Part shown: positions 44,936-57,284 of the stretch, piece after piece
How the letters are laid out: each line of letters opens with the position of its first letter
How positions within the stretch are numbered: the first letter of the stretch is position 1
Source of the DNA: Petunia secreta
Lineage: Eukaryota; Streptophyta; Magnoliopsida; Solanales; Solanaceae
NCBI GenBank assembly: GCA_029990175.1
Contig: JARKIP010000048.1
Coordinates: 26,684,001-26,748,000 of the forward strand
DNA: 64,000 nucleotides
Reading direction: 5' to 3'
Made by a program: the position numbers and the translations under genes
The notes under the pieces: generated by a model
Databases searched by the model: none
Told to the model about the DNA's origin: nothing
What the model saw: the letters and a program-made list of their open reading frames with translations, nothing else

Positions 44936-47900
44936 TGTCACACCCCTTTTTTCTGCGCGCCCGCTTGTGGGAGGGCGTTTCGGGTTTAGGAAAGCGCTTA
45001 TGAGATTTTATGATTATTTGGCGCTATCCCGAGTTAGGGTTTCCATTTAAAGAAGTGACGGTGCTCCAAGGTACAAATTGTTTATTTAAATTCGGAGTCG
45101 CCACTTGACAAGTTTAAGGTGTGCCAAGTCACCTAAAAGGTACCTTGGAACACCTATGACTCGTTAGTGGTCTGCATCATAGTTCCGGGTAAGGATCTCG
45201 GTTGACTCTCGGGAAGTGATTAGGCACCCTCGAGTCCTGTGCCAAGCACAGTTGCTTTTATCGACGCATTCCGGCTATATGGAATATTTTGTTGTTCCTG
45301 CCTTTATTTATTTCTTTTGCTACACCTTGATTTATTATTATTAGTATTTATTTATTTATTTATTTTTTTGTGACTTGGCCGAATATTTTCGCACAGGCAC
45401 TTCACCCGTTCGAAACCTTATCAACCTTGGTTTGAGTCTCAATTTTTGTATTTTTATTTATTTTGGTCAAACTCGAATTTATAATTCAGCTTGATTTTGA
45501 TTATGTGTATCGCATTTACTTTCGACACATTTTTTTCTTTATTTACGTACGGCTTGATTCAATATTTACAAGTGTAATTTATTTAGAACCAGATATGGTC
45601 GCGCAGGCACTTCACCCGTTCGAGATCTTCCGATTTAAATAAACTACGCTTGAGTCGATTATTTGGTTTCAGATATTTGATGTCTTCTAGTTTACTTGCT
45701 TATGGGTGTATCTTAACTTGAAACAATTACTAAATGTACATTTAAACACTATTAGGAAAGGGAGGCCTTAAGTTTAAAAGCTGAAATTAGAGTGGGTTAG
45801 GTCTGCAAATTAAGCCCATTTTTAGTTTCATAAATCCACGTTTTCCTTTGAGACAGATTTGCACTCATATCCTCTTTCGCTTACTTGTTTCAAAGTTTGG
45901 CCTCATTGGAGAACCTATCGCTATTTTAACCCACTGTTTGTACTGATGCTTTTTATTTTATAACTCTTGCACATATATCCTGTTTGTCTATTTATTTCAG
46001 GATCAGGCCATATTTGTCAATATTTTTTGTAAATCCAATTTTGCATAATTTTATCTTTTATATTTCATAAAAAAGAACTAACTCATACTTGATTTGAGCA
46101 TCTTTCTACCCCAAAAAGAAATGCAAGTAACGTTACAGGCTGTTTTGCCTTTAAACCAACATTTACACAAACAGTCACTTTCCTTATTTCAATTTCAGAT
46201 TTGTACCAGAACTGCGTGGTGGTGCCATTTAATCAAAGTTTCAGTTTGGACGATGATACCAACAACATACTCATTATAAGGACACCTAGCATTCATAAAC
46301 AAAGTTAAAATGGGTATCAATTACTTAATATGGCTAAATTTACATGGAAGTAACAAGATGAAATGGAAAACTTACCTAATGCGAAATCAAACTTTCAAAT
46401 GAATAGCAAGCCCAACAGCCTAACCAAACAACCAGACCAGCAGCTCACGAGAAACCAGCAGCAACCATACCCACACAACAGCACACCCTTTGAAGTAATA
46501 GCCTAAAATCAAACCATTTCTTGTTATTCCCTTTCCCTTTCTCTCTTTAAAAAAAAGTATTTTCTTCTCTTTCTCAATTTCAGATCTGGACCTTTGTTTT
46601 AGGGGGGTAGTTGTGGAGTAAATACCCTCTATTCAATGTCTAACCTCTGTGTTCTCTGTTGCTTTTTTTTTTTTTTTTAGTTCTGTATCCTCACTTTGTT
46701 TCAGTTTTTTTTCACTATCTGTTCTTTGTTTTTCTATTCTGTCCTGCCTCACTCCTTTCTTCTGTTCCCCCTTTTTGTTTCAGTTCTGTCTCCCTTTTAA
46801 AAGAGAGTAAAAGGTCTACAAATAGAAGGGGAAGTGAGGTGTGTGTTCAAGTACCAAGGACTAGCCCATGTGACCCTCAATCCTTAGATTTCAGGTCATT
46901 ATGCAAGGCTGCAAGGCTGGTACTGGAACCAGAAAAGGGGGCAGAACACTCTGCTGCCACCCTTGTACTTCCTTGACTCAACCTTTGACATCATCGACCC
47001 TATGTCATCCTAACTATCTAAACTTGAACCAACAACTGACCACGAGTAACTTAAGACCAAGCAATAAACTAAACAGAATGGACTAAGTCTACCTAAGAAC
47101 AAATTAACAAACCTGAAACAAAGTTCCAACAGACAGACCCTACATCTGACTTCCTAATTTCTACTAAAGCAATCCCAGGCTCTCAAAAACCAATTTAAAC
47201 CAAGAAGCTAAATCACTTAGACAAAGGGACAAGCTTTAGACATCTTATAGAAACCAATCTTTCACGCTCTCGACTCACAGTTTCATTTATGTGAGCCTTC
47301 ATGCTTGAACAGAGATCAAACACGAGTTTAAGACAACGACCGATGGACAGTGAGTCGACTTCATTTCAGTATAGTGACATAAACGGGACAGAAGCCATAC
47401 ATCTATCAATTTAACCATGCTAGCATCTAATCCAATCAACTAATCAACAAAAGACATATTTCAATCTAAACCATATCTAATCTAATATCCACACAAAACT
47501 ACATGGTATTTCTATTTAAACATACATGAGAAACTCTCTTTTATTTTGTCAAATTTTCGATTTACCACTAAACTAGAACAAAGATAACAAACTAGATCAT
47601 GTTTGTATTACTACTCAACCTCACACTCTTACTGGAACATAAAACACCACAGCGAACAAAGTTCGTACTACGACAACAATAAGAACAATTATGATTTCAT
47701 TAATCCTAACAGTCGCATCTATACAAGCACCGAAATATGCATATGCGATAGTTTTACTCCACATATTAACACACAATATCTGAGCATTTCAATTACTAAA
47801 ACAATCCAACAAGCGAGCCTTGAACTCGTGCAACATGACTCAGATAAAGAGCTAATCAAAGTAGTCTAACCAATTCATGCTTTAACAATGTGGTAGCAAA

Positions 47901-49227
47901 CAACCAGAATATTTTCCACACTTGACACTTGAGCAATCAAAATTAGCACGCATTTATCCTGAATTGTATACTAGCTATGGACAACACACAACAGTTAAAT
48001 AACGAAGAAAGCAGAATGAAACCTTCATATCTACCCGCAAAGCCCAAAGCTGCATCGCCAAGCACAGCTGCCTCGCTGCCACTGCGTCGTCGATACAACC
48101 TTCAGGCCGCTGCCTAGTTCGCGGCTGTTTCATAGCTTCAAACCAATCAAATTATCAGCTAACACCAAACAGCCAGACATCACCACTGCTACTAACATCA
48201 CAGCGCCACCTCGAATCCCATCATCATCATCATCGTGACTACCTTGGATCAGCCTCAATTACACACACGCAGACTGCAACCCCTCCGCGGATTCACTACT
48301 AGCTTCACCCGTGTGCCAAATTCAGCGTCGACGCCATAGCCAAATCGATTCCATCCTTTCTTGCTCTAACTGAAATGATGGGATCGTTTTAACTAGAAAA
48401 AGAAGAGGATGGATAGGATAAAACTGAGAAAATCAATGAAGGAAAGCCAAAGTAGGCTGCCATCCCATTTTGACCGGAGGAGAAGGTATTCTGTGCGGCG
48501 AGTTCCAGAAACGGCGTGAGAAGAATGAGGTGAAGCCGAAGACATAAAGGTTCACCGGAAAATATGGATTATTCGCCGAAAAGGGGTAAATCAGATCTTT
48601 GAACCCCGATCTTCAAGAAACGGCTTAGAATTTGGGCAAAATACTTGGGGAAATGGAAAGAGGGGCTTGGGGCGAGTCGGAATATGTATTTTTAGGGTTT
48701 TCCGGCGGCGGCCGGCGGTGGTGCCGCGGTGGATCGCCGGCGGGTTCACGGCGGGAGGCGAATTCCGGTGGAGCTAGGGATTTTTGCATGGTTTCGCTTG
48801 TTTTGCTGAAAAATTGGGGAAAATGGACACTAGTAGCAACATTTTATATTTATACTCATGAAATGGGCCGGGTTGAGTAAGGAATTGGGCTAATGGATCA
48901 CAAAGTGGGGATTGGGTTGGGTTAAATTACAAATGGGCTACACTTATTTCTTTTTCCTGATTTCAATTAGCCCAATGGCCAATTCTTCCATACAAATGTT
49001 ACTAAACTAAATTCTAATTAACTAATAAACACACAAAATTATTACACACATAATTAATTACATCAAATGTCTTTTGAGATAATTTTGATAATTTTTTACT
49101 TAATTAAATAACTAAAATGGTCAAACAAATCGACAAAAATCTAAGAAAATAGCCAAAACTCTTAGACAGATTAGCACGTCAATTTCGACGCTTATCTTGA
49201 ATTAGGTGCCAAAATTAGGTGATTACA
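44936..49227. mobile_element. Ogre/Tat-like solo LTR (4.29 kb) inserted in RNase H
   Basis: Starts TGTCACACCCC, ends GTGATTACA, flanked by CCGTA on both sides (44931-44935 and 49228-49232). Removing it plus one duplication restores contiguous RNase H sequence. It contains TTCGGAGTCGCCACTTGAC and a GGATCTCGG...TTAGGCACCCTCGAGTCC block typical of Ogre/Tat LTRs, with no internal coding domain and no second LTR. The open frames inside (for example 46659-46976, 48632-48880) show no recognisable domain. Confidence 0.72.
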
Positions 49228-49259
49228 CCGTATAGTTCAATTGGGCACCATTCATTGTT

Positions 49260-50486
49260 TTACTTGCATAATAGATAGGATGAATTTTTTTTAATCCTTT
49301 GACCAAACACGGCACCAAGAGCCATATCATTTGCATCACACATCAACTCAAATGGAAAATCCCAATTGGGACTAACAATGATGGGCACGGTAGTGAGACT
49401 TTTTCTCAACTCTTCAAATAATTTTAAACAAGCATCATCAAACACAAATTTCGCCTCATTTTCAAGAAACTTGCATATGGGATGAGCTATCTTCGAGAAA
49501 TCCTTAATGAACCTCCTATAAAAACCCACATGACCAAGAAAACTTCTCACACCCTTAACCGTGGTGGGAGGTGAAAGTTTAGAAATCACATCTATTTTTG
49601 CTTGATCCACTTTATTCCCCCATTTAGATACCTTGTACCCCAATATAATTCCTTCTTCCACAAAAAAAGTGGCATTTCTCCCAATTAAGTACCAAATTAG
49701 TCTCTTCACACCTTTCAAGCACCAAGTCAATGTTGTGTAAACAATCATTGAATGAATCCCCAACCACGGAGAAGTCATCCATGAATACCTCTAAAAATTT
49801 CTCAACCATGTCATGGAATAAGACAAGTATGCATCATTGAAAGGTGGCGGGGACATTGCAATGACCAAATGATATCTTCTTCAAAGCAAATGTCCCATAT
49901 GGACAAGTAAAGGTGTCTTATCTTGTTTCTCCGCTTTTATAGAGATTTGGTTGTACCCGAAATACCCATCAAGAAAATAATAATACGCCCTCCCGGCCAG
50001 CCTATCCAATATTTGGTGAATGAATGGATGTGGGAAATGGTCATTTCTTGTGGCATTGTTGAGCTTGTGATAGTCCATGCAAACTCTCCAACCGAACACG
50101 GTCCTAGTGGAAATGGCTCACCCTTATCATTATACACAGCCGTTATGCCTACCTTTTTAGGAACACATTGAAACGGTGAACCCCATTGACTATCGGAAGA
50201 AGGCACCACAACACCCGCATCCAACCATTTTATAATTTCCTTCTTCACGACCTCTGGCCGGATTCAAACACCTTTGATGCTCAACCAAGGGCTTGGAACC
50301 CTCTTCAACATTAATTTTGTGGGTGCACACTCCCGGATCAATGCCTCTACTGTCGGCTAAGGTCCACCCAATAGCTCGAATTCTCTTCCTCACAACTTGA
50401 AAAAGCTTTTCCTCTTGGGTTTGGGTTAGGTGGGATAAAATGATTATTGAGAGAGTGGAGTTGTGATCAAGGTAGGCATATCTCAA
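49260..50486 (-). pseudogene. Athila-type reverse transcriptase and RNase H start, frameshifted
   Basis: Minus strand. The RT begins near 50250 (WLDAGVVVPSSDSQWGSPFQ), then VCMDYHKLNNATRNDHFPHP and RAYYYFLDGYFGYNQISI. The catalytic box FMDDFSV is at about 49780, then CHFFCGRRNYIGVQG, and SFLGHVGFYRRFIKDFSKIA. RNase H begins FPFELMCDANDMALGAVFGQ. Several shifts separate the pieces (around 49900, 49800 and 50250). In living relatives this enzyme copies the genomic RNA into DNA. Confidence 0.9.
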
Positions 50487-50839
50487 GTGACTTGAGAGAA
50501 CTCTGAGTTCAATAATGGGGGGTTCTTCAATGTGAGGTTATATGGGTGGAGTTTTTCGTTTTTCAAGATCAAGTGAAAGTTTCTTTGGATAATATGGCTT
50601 AGTTCTAAACTTTTCCAATGCAAGCACACATTGTTTCACATTTTCCTCATCATCAACATCCATATTCCATAACACAGATGCCATTGTATTAAACTCACTC
50701 ATAAAGCTCTCATTTTCCACCAATGCATCAATAACTACATCAACACAATAAGATTATATATCTTCAACCAGGCTTCATTGATTTACACACATGAAACACC
50801 ACCTTCTCACCATTGAATTGAAATGTTAACTCCCCCTTC

Positions 50840-51190
50840 TCAAGATAAAGCTCTTCCTGTAGCTAAAAATGGCCTTCCAAGAATAATTGGAACATCATAA
50901 TCAATGGCACAATCCAAGATAGCAAAATCTGTGGGGAAGATAAAACGATGTACCTTCACAAACACGTCAACAAGCTCAATCGGCCTTTTCATTGAGAGAT
51001 CGGCCATTTGAAGATTTATTGAGGTTGTTCTTGGCTCACTTCCTCCTAAGGTCTTGTAAACGGCATATGGCATAAGATTAATGCTTGCTCCCAAGTCACA
51101 CAATGTATTCTCAAAGTGTCTTTCCCCTATGGTACATGGTATAGTGAAAGCACCAGGGTCCTCAATCTTTACGGGTATGACATGAGACAT
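50840..51190 (-). pseudogene. Athila-type aspartic protease
   Basis: Minus-strand frame of 116 residues with the active-site box CDLGASINLMP and the second motif VPIILGRPFLATG. It keeps an open frame but sits between broken gag and RT segments. Confidence 0.88.
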
Positions 51191-51377
51191 AATGACACTA
51201 CATTTGTGTGCAACTTTGATGCTTTTAAATTTTGAAACCTCTTCTTAGTCACCAAATCTTTCATAAATTTTGCCACATCCGGCATTTGGCCTAAAGTATC
51301 AACTAATGGGAGGTCAATAGAGGTTGAAGCAATTTTTCTCCCACAGCTTTTTAGCATGATTGGCTCTTCTCAATGTT

Positions 51378-53298
51378 TCATTTCTTTGGGAAAAGGTAGG
51401 GTAGGCTTTGGGATAGTGGTTTTGGTAGGAATGATTTCTTTGGGTAGTGAAGCTTGTTTGGTGGCTTTTTTGGTAGTAGTGGGTTTTGTGGGGTAGATAT
51501 TTCTTGTTTATGGATATTTTGGGATTCCTCCTCAACTTGCACATCATCCACATCATTTACAATATTAGGCATCACTTCCACCTCTTCTTTAACCGCTTCA
51601 AGCACAATTTCATTTTCATCACCTACCATCTTAGGATCATCCCAAGTCTTTCTACTTCGAGTCATGATAGCCATTACTTGATCCTTTGAATTCCTCTTAG
51701 GATTCACTACAGTATCACTTGGTAGTGCTCCTTGAAGCATTTGATTCACTTAATGAGGCAGTAGGCTATATTGGGATTCAAGCGACTTGACAGAAGTAGA
51801 ATGAGAGTTTACGGTTTGCTTGATATGTTTTATATCCCTCGAATTGTCTTCTGGAAGCTTCAACATATTTTCGAACATATCTTCCAACCTTGAACTTTTG
51901 GGATTGCTTGAACTTTGTTGGGGTTCATTATAACCTCTTTGATTGTCATGTTGATCTTTTCCTTGATTGGTCCCATTTCATCTATGGGTGTTACCCCATT
52001 GGTTGCATTGTTGTTGTGATCTCCATTGGTCTTGAACTTGATAGCCTGGTGGATTATATGGAGGAATTTGGCCTTGATAAGCATTAACATAATTGGCTTC
52101 CTCATCTTGTTCTCGGCCACCTTGACATGCATTTTGCCTTTCTTGGCCTGGAGGTGCAAAACGCACAGGAACATAGCCATTGGAGCGTAACCCATAGGAT
52201 AGGGTTGATATGAATAATTGAGACCATGATGCACCTCCTTAGGAGGCATGTCAACATCATTAACGGTTTTGTTGGTAAGCTCTTGGTTTTGCTTAAATTG
52301 AGTCTTGGCAAGTAACTCAATCGTTGTAATAAGTTGAGCCATTCTTTCTTCTTAAGACTCAATTGTCTTTGTCCATAGCATCATTATTATTATCATGAAC
52401 ACCCGGCTGTCTCAGTGTTGACTTCCACGCTCTTGATTGCTTTGACCTTGTTGATGAGATCGCTAGCTTGTTGAAAAATACCTTCCATTAAGCCTCCGTG
52501 AGCGACATGCTTTATGGTTGTTTGGTTGTTGTCATCGAGACCTCTATAGAAAGTCTCTAATAGAACTCTATCCAGAAAACCATGACCGGGACAATAATGG
52601 ATGAGTTTGAGAAACCTTTCCCAAGTTTTATGCAATAGCTCACCCGCTTGTTGTTGAATATAGTAGATATCATCTCTCAAATCCACAAACTTGCCCGGTG
52701 GAAAATGCTCATCAAGAAAGACCTTTACCAACTCATCCCAATTGTGAATACTTCTCTTTGGAAAACTATCCAACCAAGCCCTAGCTTTCTCTTTTAGAGA
52801 GAATGGGAATAGCCTAAGACGAAAAGCACCATGGGTTACCTCAGCATGTAATTAAGAGTGCAAACTTCAAGGAAAGTTTGGAGATGATTGTTAGGATTCT
52901 CATCTTCTTCTTCTCCAAACAACCCTCTTGTCACGTGACTTCATTGTGGCCGATGGCATGTGAAATTTAGTCGTGACCATAACTGGTGGAGGCATAATTG
53001 CTCCACAAAAACCATCATCATTCACCGCTTCCCTTCTTGTATTTCTACGTGCTCTACTTCCTTGAGCTTGATCATTTGGTTGTGCTTCATCTACTTGCTC
53101 CCCTGGTGTGTCAAGTATCTCAATATTGTCTTCGACACCAACATCCTCCACAATGTCATTAGGAGGTGGAGGTGGTGGTGGGGGAGGTGGTGGTGGCTTA
53201 TCTCCATGTGGTGGTGGGACAGCTCCCACATTGTTTTGAACGTTCACTCTTGGTAGTATTTTGGTAAATACCAACAAATAACAACAAATGAAAACCAA
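51378..53298 (-). pseudogene. Athila-type gag, frameshifted
   Basis: The N-terminal part has a run of about 12 prolines (53298-52900). The capsid-like retrotransposon gag region is at 52773-52393 (WDELVKVFLDEHFPPGKFVD, FLKLIHYCPGHGF). Asn/Gln-rich linker segments follow to 51378. Frames change at about 52900, 52390 and 51860. Confidence 0.8.
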
Positions 53299-53370
53299 AA
53301 GTGAAAGATGCTTGGATAGATCAAGCTAACACAAGAATTTAGACTAATTCAACTAAATGATCTACCAAAG

Positions 53371-53388
53371 TCCCCGGTAACGACGCCA
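53371..53388 (-). other. Primer binding site, tRNA-Asp type
   Basis: Minus strand TGGCGTCGTTACCGGGGA, just inside the 5' LTR after a short TAAAT spacer. It matches the complement of the plant tRNA-Asp 3' end with two differences, as in Athila elements. Confidence 0.8.
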
Positions 53389-53393
53389 ATTTA

Positions 53394-54816
53394 TGACTTG
53401 CCCCAATTATGGGTAGGGATTACAAATACCCTATGAGAGTAGAGATCAAACACAAGAACTTGCACGAGATGAAATTTAGTTGGATTTTTTCAAACTAGCT
53501 TGTTCTAGTTAGATAATCCTAGTGGTTGTAATTGAAAGTATCTATAGCTAATAGAAAGCTATAAAAGAACTAGTGTTAACAATTAATATAAAGACTAGGA
53601 CACTGATCTCCCTCTAATCCTCTAATCTAATGAGTTTATTTACAAGCTTTATGATACTTTAGGTCACTCAGTGGACCTTGATCACATATACTCGATTCAC
53701 CCTTTTCGATGATGAATCAAGACTATCAACTCTTATCCTTTCGGTACTAAGAGTTAGTGCTTTGAGTAGCAACTAGTCCCAAGAAGTGTATCCCCCTTTC
53801 GGTGTTCAATCTGTTAACCCTTCCAGTACTCAGTCACTACACTTTCCAGTCGTAGAAATACTCTTTCGGTGTAAGTCTAGTACTGTAGGGCTCAACTTGA
53901 GTTGTACACCTCAAGCTGTTGTAATGGAATCAAAAGTAGTGAAATGGGTTATTCCTAAGTATTTTAAAGATTATTATACTATGCCCATTTGATTATTGGA
54001 TTAGGGTTTAGTTAGTACCCTAGAGGGTGATTTAGCTGCTCATGCTATGTAATGAATCATAACTTGTAAGTAATAGATATTGCATTGAAATAAGTAATAA
54101 AAAATGATTCTTACAAAGTGTGATGTTGTTCATCACAACCCAAGGAAGCTTGACAAAGAAGTAATGGTGTTTTCTCTCTATCTAGCCTCTCAAGTTATTT
54201 AAATTGAAGAATGTTTCCAAAAACTTAAGTCTAACTATTTATACTATTTGCCTAGACTAATTACAAAATTGCCACTTGAACCCCGTCCTTTTGACAAAGG
54301 GTTGAGTTCCAGAGATAGATAGGGAAAAAGGGTTGTCGCCCTTTGGAAATCGACTGGCGCCCTTTCTAGAGTTGCATGAGAGGGGCGACCGCTATTTGCA
54401 ATGGGCGACCATCTTTTCTTCATCTTCAAGAAAGGGCTGAGTCTTCAGCATTAGTATAAGTTAGGCGGCCGCCCTTTAGTTAGGCGGTCGCTTCTTCATC
54501 AATTCTCCGGATCTCCAGTTTCTTTCGAGGGGCTGGGGCCTTTTAAGTCACCCATTTTGGAAGCTCAACATGGTTTTCACATACATGTAAAGAGAGGTCG
54601 CCCTTAGCATGAGCGGTCACCATTTTGATTTTTCTGCAGCTTCTTGAATTGATTACTTTCTCGGGTATTTCTTGCTCTTTTTGGTGTCTTACCTTTCATT
54701 TGGTATTAACACCTAAAAACAAGCAAAACACATCAATATTTCCTAAGGATTGTTCACTTTTGGACTCAAAGATAAAGGTTTACGCGAGTTAAAGTACGCA
54801 AAATGCTCGCGCATTA
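53394..54816 (-). repeat. Athila-type 5' LTR
   Basis: TGACTTGCCCC at the internal side to GCGCATTA at the outer side (terminal TG mutated to TA on the minus strand). It aligns with 35865-37316. Contains paired GC palindromes, for example GGCGGCCGCC at 54464-54473. Confidence 0.88.
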
Positions 54817-54821
54817 GTGCT

Positions 54822-55245
54822 CTTCATAGTGACTGATTTTGAGAGTTTGCCCCTGTTTAATAATGTACTAGAAAAATACCCTCTTATGGCACGGAGCCAA
54901 GACTTCAAGTTACCAATTTACAAATGTTGCCTTTTAGGAAGAGGTCAAGTGGCAAGTTTTGCCTAGGCAACACTTCGAGTTATCTGAGAGAATGAAGGAA
55001 GAGATTGGAAAGGGTTACGACCAAGTGCTGCTCGAACAATACAATGTGAGATTCAAGGGGCTTTAAGAGGCAGGTGTTGCCAAAGAAAGAGGGATCAAAG
55101 GCAAGTGATGGCTCCGGACCATTAGATTCATAGAGATATTTCATCCAGAATTTATTCATTAAACTTAGCAAGGGGTATTTTGCAAATCACAGTTATGTGG
55201 GGATAAAAGGCAAACCATTGCTTATAGTGTCATATTTATACAAAT
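54822..55245. repeat. Third copy of the block flanking the Athila-type element
   Basis: Starting CTTCATAGTGACTGATTTTG it parallels 26214-26740 and 34785-35845 (AGAGTTTGC, AGGAAGAGGTCAAGTGG, GAGATTCAAGGG, TTATAGTGTCATATTTAT), with more divergence. The retrotransposon therefore inserted at the boundary between two tandem copies of a roughly 550-bp repeat. Confidence 0.75.
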
Positions 55246-56215
55246 AGAGCAAATATTTGTTCTTACAATCTAAGGTATACTAGTATGTTGGGCAAAGTTC
55301 ATTTGAGAAACATATTACTATTTTCTTTTAAACTTTTAAGAAGGTGGAAACACCTATAGCACATACTAATTGTCACATCGATTAAAATATCTTTTTATTT
55401 TATTTATAAGAAAATGTGGTATGATTAATACGACCAATATTAGTTTGAGGCTAAGGTTCAACATTCATTGTCCCCTACCTTTATCGTTTTATAATCTTCC
55501 TCTCTTTCCTAACAAAATATTAATGGCTTGTCATCAATTTTTTAAGAGTTCATATCTAGAGATCAGAAACACCCAATCAAGTTAACAATTAATTATGTTA
55601 AAATTATATGTCTTAGTTAAAAAGAATAATATTAACAATACGTAAAGATATGGAATCGCCATAATCACTTTTTTCCCGAGCTATTTAGTAAAAAATGATA
55701 CATATGTGAACCATTATCGGAGATACATTGAGATATTTGAATGAACAGTATGAGTTTAGGCCACTGATTAAGTGTTGTTCCCATTAAAAGAATTTGTGAA
55801 AAATATCAATTTGCGAATTCTACTGGTCACGACATCCTCACTAAAAGAATTTATGCAAAATAATAATTTTTAAATTCTAACACGCACCACAAAAACTTCA
55901 CACATGTTCTTGATTTATATGCCAAAGCTTATTTGTTTATTACTTCTTTTGAGTCGGCAAAACTTACGAGCAAATGAACTCTTAGTAATTCGCCCAAACT
56001 TGTGATCAAATTGTTCACAAATCACAACTCTTGACGCGCCAATCAAAACTTAAAGATTGAAGCTAATTTTTCACATATTCCTTAAACTGAAACAACACTC
56101 AAACATCACCCATAAAAAGGGACATATGATGAACTTTTCTTATTTCATAAATGGATCAAGTTTTTACACTAGGTAGATAGCTCTTGTGGTCGCTCTAGAA
56201 CTCTTTAATTTTAAA
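55246..56215. other. Intergenic, nothing recognised
   Basis: AT-rich DNA with no convincing gene, RNA or element ends. Confidence 0.5.
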
Positions 56216-56350
56216 CTTGTCACAGACAAAAGTTCTGGCGATTGCCAGAAGTCATAAGAGAAAACTACTAGCAATCGCCAGGTTCGACATCTAGTAAGGC
56301 CTAGCGATAGCGAGGAGTTTGTCTGGTGTAGGGCCAAAACAAAAATTTTT
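56216..56350. repeat. Diverged copy of the GGCGATCGCC-containing block
   Basis: AGTTCTGGCGATTGCCAGAAGTC and GCAATCGCCAGG, followed by GGGCCAAAA, parallel 25925-26050 and 34495-34620. It suggests that the duplicated block once extended here or belongs to a dispersed repeat. Confidence 0.55.
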
Positions 56351-56449
56351 TTATATGTGGGCCAAATATATGATAGCAGTGCTAGAACGTCACCCACAAA
56401 ACCTAAAATAATTACAGCCACTACCCACTACTTTCAAATATTACTTGAC

Positions 56450-56680
56450 CTACTCACTAAACTATTTACCAATTCTACCCATCCAGACTTATATACCATA
56501 GTTTATGCAGTATACCATAAAGGTATACACATATTACATATAAGGTATAACAAAGGTATAAATAAATGACCCGCCAGACTTTTATACCATAATTTATGCA
56601 GTATACCTTAAAGGTATACACCTATAAGACATAATAAAGGTATACAATAATAAATGGGTAGGGTGGGTAAATACTTTTAG
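56450..56680. repeat. Two tandem units of about 95 bp rich in TATACC
   Basis: CCAGACTTATATACCATAG and CCAGACTTTTATACCATAA start two similar units, each with TTATGCAGTATACC and AAAGGTATACA. The flanks TTTATGGGTAA/ATTTCATGGGTATTT hint at a small non-autonomous element spanning about 56385-56760, but I could not fix its ends. Confidence 0.6.
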
Positions 56681-57284
56681 TTTTATGGGTAATATAATTT
56701 TTAATGGATATAACTTGTAAATACTTTAAATTTCATGGGTATTTGTGGTAAAAATCCCTTTTTGTAAAGCTTTTGGGCTATAGCCAGCAAATGTGGGCTT
56801 CCAAGAGTCGTCTTGCTTAACTCAATGGTCAGTGACACATCAACCGTCTAAACTGTCTTTTGTTGTGCTTGATAACTTTCAAATCTACCCAAAAAGTTTA
56901 CCAGATATATACTCTACTACTATACTGACATTAACCAAGAAAACTATTGAAACCCAAAAAAAACCCAATTCTTTTTTATAAAATATACCTAAGTATAAAT
57001 CACCCATTTCAAGAATTGTTGATAGATCTACTATATTCTTATTTTTTATAAATACAGTGTATGATCTTGAATTTTATGCGTATTTGCAAAGATGGGTTCT
57101 TGAAAATGAAACATTTTGTGGATTTGTTTGTTGTATAGAATAAGTCTTGGATTGTACAACTTGTTGGCTGTTGTGGAGATTTAGTGTGTTTTATGGGTAC
57201 TTGAGTTGATTAGCTGATTTGGGTTGGTTTCAAAAGTTTATCTCTTTTCTTGGATTTTCTTGATTTGGGGTTTTGGAAGAAAAT

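Larger units (their letters stand above)
35865..54816 (-). mobile_element. Decayed Athila-type Ty3/gypsy retrotransposon
   Basis: An 18.95-kb minus-strand element: 5' LTR at the right (53394-54816), tRNA-Asp-type primer site, gag, aspartic protease, reverse transcriptase, RNase H, integrase, a third ORF region, polypurine tract and 3' LTR at the left. Flanks GTGCA (35860-35864) and GTGCT (54817-54821) fit a 5-bp duplication with one change. The order gag-PR-RT-RH-IN followed by an extra ORF, and motifs such as FMDDFSV and CDLGASINLMP, are typical of Athila elements. Every ORF has stops or frameshifts, and two other elements interrupt it, so it is not autonomous. Confidence 0.9.

Noticed and set aside
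46659..48880. Short open frames inside the solo LTR
   Set aside because: No conserved domain or splice structure; chance frames in LTR sequence.
44936..49227. Reading the 4.3-kb insertion as a DNA transposon
   Set aside because: TG/CA ends, a 5-bp duplication and Ogre-like LTR phrases fit an LTR; no inverted repeats or transposase are visible.
52900..53298. Proline-rich frame as a host gene
   Set aside because: It is the N-terminal part of the retroelement gag, directly after the primer binding site and in line with the capsid region.
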